Below are positions 1 to 6,305 of a stretch of 6,976 bases of DNA, piece after piece. The notes under the pieces are model-generated. The model worked only from the letters and a program-made list of their open reading frames with translations. It was not told where the DNA came from and ran no database searches. Every line of letters begins with the position of its first letter. Position 1 is the first letter of the stretch. Made by a program: the position numbers and the translations under genes. Location: NCBI GenBank assembly GCA_011523445.1, contig WTGT01000084.1, positions 1 through 6,976 on the forward strand. Reading direction: 5' to 3'. Origin of the DNA: Paracoccaceae bacterium (GTDB taxonomy: Bacteria; Pseudomonadota; Alphaproteobacteria; Rhodobacterales; Rhodobacteraceae).

Positions 1-56
1 GTTTGGTCCGGTTGGAATGCTTAACAAGAATGCAAATGGCTTTCCCATAATTTTGT

Positions 57-64
57 AGGAGGAG
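57..64 (+). promoter_or_regulatory. Strong Shine-Dalgarno for the family-5 binding protein
   Basis: AGGAGGAG lies 5 nt before the ATG at 70, a near-perfect match to the anti-Shine-Dalgarno sequence. It fixes the start codon and suggests high translation, as expected for an abundant periplasmic binding protein. The 56 bases before it show no convincing promoter and no recognisable upstream coding end, so the transcript may start left of the window. Confidence 0.85.
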
Positions 65-69
65 AAAAG

Positions 70-1635
70 ATGAAAATAAAACACTTTCTAATGTCACTGG
101 TGCTAGGTACAGTTCCATTTCTGTCCTTTTCAGCCCAGGCAGAAAATGTTGCTACGGTGAATGTGGTTCAAATTTTTGGAACCGTCGATCCGGCAAAAAT
201 AAATGACTACACAGAGTATATGGCTGGGGTGAACATGTATGATGCCCTAACCACTCTTGATGGCGATGGAGCCATTCAACCCCTGTTAGCAGAAAGTTGG
301 GAAGCTTCAGAGGATACGCTTACCTATACTTTTCATCTCAAGGATGGGGCAACTTTTCAGGATGGATCACCAGTCGAGGCCAAGGATGTTGTTTATTCCG
401 TCAAGCGCCTGCTGGCTCTAAACGAGGGCCCTTCTTATCTTTTTGAAGGTGTGCTTGATGAAAATTCGGTAACGGAAATCGACAACAACTCGGTCGAGTT
501 CAAACTCAACAAGATTTATACCCCGTTTTTGACCACAACACCTATCCTGTTTGTTGTTAATAGTGATGTAGCCATGGAAAACATGTCCGATGACGATCCC
601 TGGTCTCAGGATTTCCTGGCCAATAACTCCTTGGGCGCTGGTGCCTTCAAGTTGACCAGTTGGGACCGTGGTGCAACCATGACCATGGAAAGGTATGATG
701 GTTATCATCTGGGTTGGGATGATCAAGCTATCGATAAGGTAAGGTTTATCGTCACCCATGAAGAAGCCACTGTCAAAGCTTTGGCTGCCTCAGGAGAACT
801 GTCAATGTCCTCTGACGCACAGGCCATCGAAACCTATGATGCTATCGGCAAGATGGATGGTTATCGAATAATTTCCTATCCAACGGCCACCAACTTTTAT
901 TTGAAGCTCAACCACCAGGTTTCCCCCACCGATGATGTCGATATCCGCAAGGCCATAGCCTATGCAACAGATTATGATACAATTCGCTCAGCACTGTTGC
1001 CAGGTGAACCGCTGGCGGGGCCAATGCCTCCCGTATTCGCCGGTGCTTATGCTGATGATCTGGAATTACCCAAATTCGATCTGGAAAAAGCAAGGGAGCA
1101 TGTCGAGAAAAGCTCTTATGCAGGTAGTGGACCAATCGATATCGAGATCATGTTCGTCGCTGGGCTTGCCTTCGAGGAAGAGATTGCCCTGTTGATGAAA
1201 GCCAATCTTGACCCAATAGGATTTAATACCATTCTGAAACCTGAACCATGGAATCGGATGACCGAGTTGGCGGCCAGGGCAGAAACCACTCCGGCAATCA
1301 ACGAAGTGTTTTATGGTGCGACCTATCCTTCACCCGATAGTTTCTTCTTCACCCAGTACCATTCGGCAGCACAGGGAACCTGGGCCTCGATGGAATGGGT
1401 TCTGAGTGATGAGGTGGATGCCTTGATCGATGAAGCTCGTGGTACTGCAGATGTTGACAGGCAGAATGAAATCTACAAGCAACTTCAACATATCCTTGTT
1501 GACAATCAGTCTGATGTCTATCTTTTGACGCAGACCAGCCAACAGGCGTTTTCAAACTGTATGGATGGCTTCACATGGGTACCCATGCAAAGCTTTGAGT
1601 TCAATTTCCACACAATGAAGTGGGTTTGCAATTAA
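70..1635 (+). CDS. ABC transporter solute-binding protein, family 5 (peptide/nickel/opine type)
   Basis: Periplasmic receptor of an ABC importer, most like the DppA/OppA (SBP_bac_5) family. Residues 1-24 form a Sec signal peptide: basic KIKH, a hydrophobic core, then SAQA before ENV. The family core is visible at about 72-113: LLAESWEAS, then TYTFHLKDGATFQDGSPVEA, then DVVYSVKR. A G-AGAFKLTSW segment (about 189-198) matches the usual GTGPY region, with Ala replacing Pro. The C-terminal half has the expected DIRKAIAYATD segment (291-301) and a late helix with EIYKQLQHIL. Length (521 aa) is normal. The only cysteines, Cys497 and Cys520, are close to the C-terminus and could form a disulfide. 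Ligand cannot be read from sequence: peptides are the family default, but nickel, opines and sugars are also bound by relatives. No permease or ATPase genes adjoin it downstream; a terminator-like hairpin follows, so partners are upstream of the window or elsewhere. Confidence 0.93.
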   Translation: MKIKHFLMSLVLGTVPFLSFSAQAENVATVNVVQIFGTVDPAKINDYTEYMAGVNMYDALTTLDGDGAIQPLLAESWEASEDTLTYTFHLKDGATFQDGSPVEAKDVVYSVKRLLALNEGPSYLFEGVLDENSVTEIDNNSVEFKLNKIYTPFLTTTPILFVVNSDVAMENMSDDDPWSQDFLANNSLGAGAFKLTSWDRGATMTMERYDGYHLGWDDQAIDKVRFIVTHEEATVKALAASGELSMSSDAQAIETYDAIGKMDGYRIISYPTATNFYLKLNHQVSPTDDVDIRKAIAYATDYDTIRSALLPGEPLAGPMPPVFAGAYADDLELPKFDLEKAREHVEKSSYAGSGPIDIEIMFVAGLAFEEEIALLMKANLDPIGFNTILKPEPWNRMTELAARAETTPAINEVFYGATYPSPDSFFFTQYHSAAQGTWASMEWVLSDEVDALIDEARGTADVDRQNEIYKQLQHILVDNQSDVYLLTQTSQQAFSNCMDGFTWVPMQSFEFNFHTMKWVCN

Positions 1636-1644
1636 GTAAATTCT

Positions 1645-1678
1645 AGTTGAGGCCTGCTATCGCCAGCAGGCCTCAACT
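1645..1678 (+). terminator. Hairpin terminator after the family-5 binding protein
   Basis: Perfect 14-bp inverted repeat: AGTTGAGGCCTGCT at 1645-1658 pairs with AGCAGGCCTCAACT at 1665-1678, with a 6-nt ATCGCC loop. It begins 9 nt after the TAA. The stem is GC-rich, but the downstream tail (CTTTG) is a poor U-tract. It may therefore be an imperfect intrinsic terminator, or a 3'-end stabilising stem that protects the binding-protein mRNA, as is known for highly expressed transporter receptors. Its placement makes a transcript end here likely. Confidence 0.8.
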
Positions 1679-1976
1679 CTTTGAAACGCAGTAATTCTGA
1701 CTGAACCCTTTTATCCAATTCTTTTCGAATTTACATCAGATTAAATTTGCAAGGCGAAGTCAGACAGAATTTAATTTTTCCGATTACCGAAAAATTCCAA
1801 TAATTTTACGATAATTTGTAACACAATACTTTCTTTGGCCCTCCCTCCATTTGTAATTATTGATGGCTGGAACCGCTCCATGTTGTCCACATCTAATTTT
1901 ATAAAGTAGTCGTTACTTTCACCAAATTCGGTCAATTCATGTATTAATGACAGCAGAGAGTGAGGATTTTGACAAT
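1679..1976. other. AT-rich intergenic region before the ATPase gene
   Basis: About 300 bases between the hairpin and the preferred start of the ATPase. No RNA gene or clear repeat was seen. TATAAA at 1900-1905 could be a -10 element for the ATPase gene, but no well-spaced -35 was found. A 72-codon minus-strand reading frame (1771-1989) covers most of it. That frame lacks a Shine-Dalgarno and its ATG would overlap the ATPase start, so it is not called as a gene here (see findings). Confidence 0.4.
1962..1965 (+). promoter_or_regulatory. Shine-Dalgarno deciding the ATPase start
   Basis: GAGG within TGAGGA sits 11 nt before the ATG at 1977. The upstream in-frame ATG at 1947 has no purine-rich sequence at a suitable distance before it. 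I therefore prefer 1977, which removes ten residues (acidic and polar, no motif) from the longest possible protein. Spacing is slightly long, so confidence is moderate. Confidence 0.55.
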
Positions 1977-3482
1977 ATGGCCAAATCATTTTATGCTGAA
2001 GGTATCCATAGGTTCTTGATCAAAAAGGACCGGACGATCAATCCGTTCTTTGTTGGACGAAAAGACCTCCAATACAGGATTGATCGAAAAAGCAAAATAA
2101 TCAGCCAAAAATATTTGAATGATCCCGGCAGCAATCCTGCCGGTGGCCAAACACAGGTCATTCAAGGTCCCCCTGGCATCGGCAAGACTTCCCTGTTGGA
2201 GAAAATCAAGCAAAACTGTATTGAGAAGTTGAATGATCAAACCGAAAGTTACAAGATCATTCCGGTCATGGTTTCAAACCCTACTAGGCTTTCCCATGAC
2301 TATCTGGCTGGGCAAACCCAGAAAACGATCGAAGAGCTTGATAGGAAAATTACCATCGCCAAGGTCAAGGACGAGGTCCATGGTGCCCTGCGTAAAATAT
2401 CTTCTGTTTCAGCATTCGGTTTAGGTTTGGGTCTGGATAATTCATCGGAGGCTAAACCGGTATTTCCAAAGAAATACTGCATTCTGTTGCTGATTGATGA
2501 AATCCAGACTATAGCCAGTGAAACTAATCCTGAAGTGGCGAGGGTTTTGCTAGACCTCCATCTGGGTAGTGATGGATATCCTGTATTCCCTGTACTTGCC
2601 GGTTTGTCAAACAGTGAGGCAGTACTTCAGGAGAAGATGGCCAGCCCTCGTTTTGGAAGAGGTGCCGTACACCAATTGCAACCCCTGTCTTTACCGGAAG
2701 TCAAAGAATCCCTAGTGAAGTTCATTGACTATTTCAATGTCAGGTCCACTCCCGAATTGACATCCGAATGGGGTGATCGCATTGGCCGATGGGTCGATGG
2801 ATGGCCCAAGCATGTTGAGAATACACTGGCAGCTTTGGGTCAGGAATTGCAGGGAACGGAAGGGGTTTTGTCTGCTATTGATCCAATTGCAGTTAAACAT
2901 CGGGCAACACAATACCGTGTTGATTACTACAATAGCAGGTTTGGAATGTTTAAATCCAATCCCAGGATCATTGGTGAGATCATGGCCGAACTAGGACAGA
3001 GACCACGAAGTAAAGGTGAAATTGGGACAATTATCAATAGCAAGCGCAAAGATCAGCTGCGGGTAGAAGAAATCACCCATTCCGAACTTGATAAATTGAC
3101 TTTTGATTTTTTGCAACGTTACGGGTTTTTGGATCGAATTCCAGATGACCCAACAGAATTTAAGTGTCCTATACCATCCTTGCAATCATATGCTGTTACT
3201 TGGACTGGTGCACCGCTTCACAGGTTGGCCTATTCCGGCGACTTTGACTCTCTTGGTGAGAAGTTGGAACTTGGCCATGACATCAATGGCAGGGATGCCT
3301 GGGGGCGTACGCCTCTGCAAATAGCAACTGAAAACAACTGGAAGGAGTTGGTTTCGCACATGCTTGCGGCAGGTGCCAAAAAACCTTCACCGAACAACCC
3401 AGCCATGGAACGGATTATTGACAAGCCACCTGCCAATAGAAGGGATTATGGTGATGATTTCGATCCATCCCCCGATTTTTGA
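1977..3482 (+). CDS. AAA/STAND-like ATPase with C-terminal ankyrin repeats, function unknown
   Basis: Predicted soluble cytoplasmic protein of 501 aa (511 aa if it starts at 1947). Numbering is from 1977. An N-terminal NPFFVGRKDL segment (22-31) is the VGR box typical of AAA_16/ORC-type and STAND ATPases. Walker A is GPPGIGKTS at 64-72 and Walker B is ILLLIDE at 169-175, with an acidic pair for Mg2+ and water activation. Later come PVLAGLSNSE (about 205-214, sensor-1 position) and GWPKHVENTL (275-284), which resembles the sensor-2/lid helix. Residues about 325-410 look like a winged-helix-type domain (ELGQRPRSKGEIG, then DFLQRYGFLDRI). Residues about 411-469 form two ankyrin-like repeats; the second (WGRTPLQIATENNWKELVSH, then MLAAGA) is canonical, the first degenerate. 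The tail is acidic. No signal peptide or membrane segment. It stands alone between a terminator and a convergent operon. A nucleotide-driven switch with a protein-binding ankyrin module is an inference. I do not recognise a named family. Confidence 0.85.
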   Translation: MAKSFYAEGIHRFLIKKDRTINPFFVGRKDLQYRIDRKSKIISQKYLNDPGSNPAGGQTQVIQGPPGIGKTSLLEKIKQNCIEKLNDQTESYKIIPVMVSNPTRLSHDYLAGQTQKTIEELDRKITIAKVKDEVHGALRKISSVSAFGLGLGLDNSSEAKPVFPKKYCILLLIDEIQTIASETNPEVARVLLDLHLGSDGYPVFPVLAGLSNSEAVLQEKMASPRFGRGAVHQLQPLSLPEVKESLVKFIDYFNVRSTPELTSEWGDRIGRWVDGWPKHVENTLAALGQELQGTEGVLSAIDPIAVKHRATQYRVDYYNSRFGMFKSNPRIIGEIMAELGQRPRSKGEIGTIINSKRKDQLRVEEITHSELDKLTFDFLQRYGFLDRIPDDPTEFKCPIPSLQSYAVTWTGAPLHRLAYSGDFDSLGEKLELGHDINGRDAWGRTPLQIATENNWKELVSHMLAAGAKKPSPNNPAMERIIDKPPANRRDYGDDFDPSPDF

Positions 3483-3644
3483 TAATCGGTGGGTTACAAT
3501 ACCAACAGATTCTCATGTTTCCAGAAATTTCGAACCAATTTATAGCCAGGAAATGTTACACTTCGTGTTGCATGACAACTGGTTCAGGTCCAAAACCAAA
3601 TCATTGGGGTTTCTTCATACCTCACCTTGGAAAGCCATGATACA
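3483..3644. other. Convergent intergenic region between the ATPase and the Tup operon
   Basis: 162 bases between two converging genes. A 6-bp stem (CCGATT 3472-3477 with AATCGG 3484-3489) spans the ATPase stop codon but has no U-tract. A 4-bp ACAC/GTGT stem lies near 3557. Neither is a convincing terminator for either strand, and nothing else is evident. Confidence 0.4.
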
Positions 3645-4466
3645 TCATTTGTACCTTTTGGGGGAGGCATTGGGATAAAAGAGTTGTTCTCCATCAATCT
3701 TGTATTGCGCGATCAATTGCTGTCCCATTGGTGAAACCATCCAATTAAGAAATTCCCGGGCAGGATTGGAATTGACATCTGGACAATGATCGGGATTCAC
3801 CATGATTATTCCGTATTGATTGAACATTTCTGATCCATTTTCATAGAGTATTACATGGTTGGACTTGTTGGCAAAACTCAACCATGTTCCGAGATCGGTC
3901 ATGGTATAACCTTCCAGACCGACTGTTATGTTCAAGGTTGCTCCCATGCCTGAACCCACTTCGTAATACCAATCTCCTGTCGGGGAAATTTCATACTTGT
4001 CCCACAAGGAAAGTTCTTTCTTGTGGGTACCACTGTCATCGCCACGTGATACGAAAGGAGCCAGGCCCTGGCTTAATTTGGCAAATGCTTCTCGAAGAGT
4101 TTCAACCTTACCTATACCTGCTGGATCTGATCTTGGTCCAACAATCACAAATCGATTATACATCAGGCTATGGGGATCAATGCCGTATCCGGCTTCGACA
4201 AATTCCCTTTCGTCTACCGGAGAGTGGACAATCACAATATCCCCGTTGCACCTTGAACCATTATAAAGTGCCTGACCCGTACCAACGGCAACAACCTTGA
4301 CCCTGACCCCGTGATCATCCTCGAAATGAGGCAATAGAAACTCATACAATCCCGAATTCTGAGTTGAGGTTGTAGATTGTAACAGTATGAATTCATCGGA
4401 AGAATGGGCTGGAGAACAAAGAAGGAGGAATACCAGCCCGACCCATCCAGCAAGTATTCTAGTCAA
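3645..4466 (-). CDS. tupA: Tungstate ABC transporter substrate-binding protein (TupA-type)
   Basis: Periplasmic receptor that captures tungstate (possibly molybdate) for TupB/TupC; 273 aa, normal for the family. Signal peptide is about residues 1-22 (hydrophobic GWVGLVFLLLC, cleavage near AHS|SDE). Family hallmarks are visible: TTSTQNSGL (32-40), VVAVGTGQAL (58-67), DIVIVHSP (76-83), YNRFVIVGPRSDPAGI (103-118) and FVSRGDDSGTHKKE (138-151). In this family the Thr/Ser-rich N-terminal motif and the Arg of the SRGDDSGTH loop (Arg141 here) contact the oxyanion. Residue 105 is Arg where I recall Asp as usual (YNDFV). The start is TTG: an in-frame TGA lies 18 nt upstream, no ATG occurs before residue 102, the signal peptide needs this start, and GAAGGGGA lies 9 nt upstream. 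The TTG overlaps the tupC stop (TTGA), implying translational coupling. It is last in the operon. Tungstate versus molybdate is assigned by motif similarity, not measured. Confidence 0.92.
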   Translation of the reverse strand: MTRILAGWVGLVFLLLCSPAHSSDEFILLQSTTSTQNSGLYEFLLPHFEDDHGVRVKVVAVGTGQALYNGSRCNGDIVIVHSPVDEREFVEAGYGIDPHSLMYNRFVIVGPRSDPAGIGKVETLREAFAKLSQGLAPFVSRGDDSGTHKKELSLWDKYEISPTGDWYYEVGSGMGATLNITVGLEGYTMTDLGTWLSFANKSNHVILYENGSEMFNQYGIIMVNPDHCPDVNSNPAREFLNWMVSPMGQQLIAQYKIDGEQLFYPNASPKRYK

Positions 4467-5212
4467 ACCAGTAAATCCCCTTCAAGATAGGATTTCACTT
4501 CCGGTGTAGATGGCGAGTTGAAATAGCCTGGTGAAGAATTTTGTTCGAGTATCTTTCCCTTATGAATGAAGGTAACATCATCAGCCAATCTCTTGGCCTG
4601 TCCGATGTCATGAGTTACAAGCACCAGTTTGACATTCTTGTCTGAAGTGGATTTGATTATTTCCTCTATGGCGTGGGTTGATTGTGGGTCAAGACTGGCC
4701 GAGGGTTCATCAAGCAAGATGAGTTTGGGATTGGAGGATAGGGCCCTGACCATTTGCAGCCTTTGCTGTTCTCCACCGGAAAGAGACCTGGCCGGGAGGT
4801 TTTCCAGACCTGTTAGCCCTCCAATGGCAATGAGTTCTTCAATCCTGCTCCTGCGCTGTCTTCTAGGAAAACCTGCAATTCCCAAGGCATGATGAAGATT
4901 GCCATAGACAGTTCTTCTGATGAGAACAGGCCTCTGAAAGACCAATGCTGTTTTTCCGGCAAATTCAGGATTGAGAATGACATGACCCGAGTCCGGCTTC
5001 AATAACCCGATGATGGTTCGCAACAGAACAGATTTCCCAGCACCATTGGGACCCATGATGACACTTATGCCCGTCTTGGGGAAGGTTATTGAAATATCCG
5101 ACAGTATCTTTTTATCACCCCGCTGGAAGGACAGTGACGAACAGATGATGGAGGCCTGTTGTTTCTTCTGCTCGGAGAAGTCATTAAGATCAAGTATTTT
5201 GGCTTTAGGCAT
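4463..5212 (-). CDS. tupC: Tungstate ABC transporter ATP-binding protein (TupC-type)
   Basis: Cytoplasmic ATPase that energises uptake; 249 aa. All ABC motifs are intact: Walker A GPNGAGKS (54-61), Q-loop Gln93 in VFQRPV, signature LSGGEQQRLQ (144-153), Walker B LILLDEP (164-170) with catalytic Glu169, D-loop SASLD (171-175) and switch His201 in VTHD. It lacks the long C-terminal regulatory (MOP/TOBE) domain seen in ModC, in keeping with a Tup-type ATPase. About 20 extra N-terminal residues, Lys- and Gln-rich, precede the ABC fold, and the later Met residues fall inside the fold. The ATG overlaps the tupB stop by 8 nt and has only a weak GGGA upstream. Its TGA overlaps the tupA TTG by 3 nt. 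Both junctions suggest coupled translation from one mRNA. Confidence 0.94.
   Translation of the reverse strand: MPKAKILDLNDFSEQKKQQASIICSSLSFQRGDKKILSDISITFPKTGISVIMGPNGAGKSVLLRTIIGLLKPDSGHVILNPEFAGKTALVFQRPVLIRRTVYGNLHHALGIAGFPRRQRRSRIEELIAIGGLTGLENLPARSLSGGEQQRLQMVRALSSNPKLILLDEPSASLDPQSTHAIEEIIKSTSDKNVKLVLVTHDIGQAKRLADDVTFIHKGKILEQNSSPGYFNSPSTPEVKSYLEGDLLV
4476..4482 (-). promoter_or_regulatory. Shine-Dalgarno for the TTG start of tupA
   Basis: On the minus strand AAGGGGA lies 9 nt before the TTG at 4466, inside the last codons of tupC. Together with the in-frame TGA at 4482-4484 it supports initiation at TTG and not at any upstream codon. Confidence 0.75.
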
Positions 5213-5912
5213 AGGAATGCTTTTCCCAGGTGGTTTTCAGCCCGTAAGCCAGGGCGTTGATCGAGATTGTCAGCACCAGTAGAATAATACCCAGACCCAA
5301 GGCCAAGGCAAGGTCCCCACGGGCAGTTTGAAGAGCAATTGCCGTGGTCATGATTCTGGTGAAATGATTGATGTTGCCACCAACAATCATCACTGCCCCC
5401 ACTTCGGAAAAGGCTCGCCCCAAACCGGCAAGAACCGTCGTAAAAAGGGAAAATCGTGAATCCCACAACAGGGTTCCCATAGTATCCATGCGGGATGCCT
5501 GCATTGATCGTAGGGTTTCATCGTACTCCTCGGCCAACAGGACAATAATCTGTCGTGAATGGGCAACGATTATGGGTGTTACCAGTATGGTCTGGGCTAT
5601 GATCATGGCTGTCGGGGTATACAGCAAACCGAGAGGTCCGAGGGGGCCATTGGCGGATAGTATCAAATAGACAACAAGTCCGACTACAACCGGAGGCAGG
5701 CCCATGAAAGAGTTGAAGAGGACAACCAAGGTTTTTTGTCCCGGAAATTTAAGTACCGCTAGGGCGGTACCAAGGGGAAATCCGATAAGGCAAGCCAGTG
5801 AAACGGCTTTGAAAGTAACCGATAACGAAAGCAGAACCACTTCGACAAGTGTTTCGTCCAGGGTAATCATCAGCTGGAAAGATTGCAGGAATGCCTCGGT
5901 CAGGGTATTCAT
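5205..5912 (-). CDS. tupB: Tungstate ABC transporter permease (TupB-type)
   Basis: Inner-membrane permease of the importer; 235 aa, usual for TupB. About five hydrophobic spans are visible, near residues 23-45, 60-85, 98-120, 150-178 and 198-222. The segment GLPPVVVGLVVYLILS (71-86) followed by GPLGPLGLLYTPTAMIIAQT (89-108) is characteristic of TupB and related CysT/ModB-type permeases. The loop EEYDETLRSMQASRMDTMGT (128-147) is in the position of the EAA motif that docks onto the ATPase. It is the first gene of the operon. The ATG at 5912 has no clear Shine-Dalgarno (upstream is TATTTGAATT), so initiation may be weak. The stop overlaps tupC by 8 nt. Molybdate permeases are the nearest alternative, but the linked TupA-type receptor argues for tungstate. 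Confidence 0.92.
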   Translation of the reverse strand: MNTLTEAFLQSFQLMITLDETLVEVVLLSLSVTFKAVSLACLIGFPLGTALAVLKFPGQKTLVVLFNSFMGLPPVVVGLVVYLILSANGPLGPLGLLYTPTAMIIAQTILVTPIIVAHSRQIIVLLAEEYDETLRSMQASRMDTMGTLLWDSRFSLFTTVLAGLGRAFSEVGAVMIVGGNINHFTRIMTTAIALQTARGDLALALGLGIILLVLTISINALAYGLKTTWEKHSYA

Positions 5913-6088
5913 AATTCAAATACGATATTCGATGATTTTCACTTTGTTTGCAGAACAATTGCAATGTAATTTAGTATGCAAATTATATTAGCCAAACTTG
6001 ATACATGGATTGAGTTTCAAATTAACTGATCTTTGATTGCAAGTTAAATATACCAAAACAAATTCCCAAGTATATTTTAACCCAACCG

Positions 6089-6143
6089 TTTCAATAAAAC
6101 GAAAAGGTACTTTTCGCCAATGAACTGCTTGATTTTATTGAAA
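6089..6143. repeat. Nested inverted repeats in the tupB/channel intergenic region
   Basis: The outer arms TTTCAATAAAA (6089-6099) and TTTTATTGAAA (6133-6143) are perfect 11-bp complements. Directly inside the left arm is a second perfect 7-bp inverted repeat, CGAAAAG (6100-6106) with CTTTTCG (6110-6116), around a GTA loop. As RNA this would be a hairpin stacked on a longer AT stem with a 16-nt unpaired side. It may be a protein-binding site, a leader structure, a weak bidirectional terminator, or chance in AT-rich DNA. Confidence 0.45.
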
Positions 6144-6237
6144 TTGACAAACCTGTCATGAAATTAATTTTTTGCCAAGGTTGAAAGACCCCCAGAACCC
6201 GAAAATACTGTAAATTTGTGCAGTCTTCCACTTGGCA

Positions 6238-6274
6238 TGTATATCAGCGAAATGAAAGTGATATAAGATATACA
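6238..6274. promoter_or_regulatory. Possible operator upstream of the potassium channel gene
   Basis: TGTATATC (6238-6245) and GATATACA (6267-6274) are perfect 8-bp complements separated by 21 bp. Within them TATATCA (6240-6246) also pairs with TGATATA (6259-6265). Three half-sites of the form (TG/GA)TATA therefore cluster 31-68 bp before the ATG at 6306 and overlap a candidate -10. This arrangement suits dimeric repressor or activator binding. The regulator is unknown. Confidence 0.35.
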
Positions 6275-6293
6275 TCCGTAAATTTTATGAAGT

Positions 6294-6300
6294 GAGGGGA
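6294..6300 (+). promoter_or_regulatory. Shine-Dalgarno for the potassium channel
   Basis: GAGGGGA ends 5 nt before the ATG at 6306 (GAGG is 8 nt away), which supports that start codon. Confidence 0.65.
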
Positions 6301-6305
6301 AATCC

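Larger units (their letters stand above)
5913..6305. other. Divergent regulatory region between tupB and the potassium channel
   Basis: 393 bases without a gene, strongly AT-rich. It should hold the promoter of the Tup operon (leftward) and that of the channel (rightward). Leftward, AT-rich stretches such as TAATAT near 5985-5990 could be a -10 but no well-spaced -35 was found. TTGCA/TGCAA motifs recur at about 5948, 5960, 5978 and 6038, including the palindrome ATTGCAAT at 5958-5965; in such AT-rich DNA this may be chance. Rightward, TTGTGC (6216-6221), 18 nt, then TATATC (6240-6245) is a possible promoter. Two inverted-repeat sets are listed separately. Confidence 0.5.

Noticed and set aside
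21..51. Promoter (TTAACA and CATAAT) for the family-5 binding protein
   Set aside because: The spacer would be 19 nt and the transcript start would fall on the Shine-Dalgarno, leaving no usable leader.
418..759. 113-codon minus-strand frame inside the binding-protein gene
   Set aside because: It lies wholly inside a well-supported gene and its composition is that of an antisense shadow.
1977..3482. Anti-phage defence island centred on the ankyrin ATPase
   Set aside because: The flanking genes are transporters and an ion channel, with no nuclease, toxin, restriction or phage-related genes, and the ATPase has no visible effector domain.
3472..3489. Terminator at the ATPase stop codon
   Set aside because: Only a 6-bp stem, overlapping the stop codon, with no following T-run on either strand.
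3364..3678. 104-codon plus-strand frame across the ATPase 3' end
   Set aside because: It overlaps the ATPase reading frame and then runs over the convergent gap into tupA. The translation has no recognisable motif and no Shine-Dalgarno was evident.
4408..4466. Lipoprotein signal in TupA (LLLC)
   Set aside because: The residue before Cys17 is Leu, which does not fit the lipobox requirement for a small residue at -1. A normal Sec cleavage near AHS fits better.
5913..6305. Moco/Tuco-type riboswitch upstream of tupB
   Set aside because: The leader is AT-rich and lacks the GC-rich multi-stem architecture expected of that RNA. Only short AT stems are visible.
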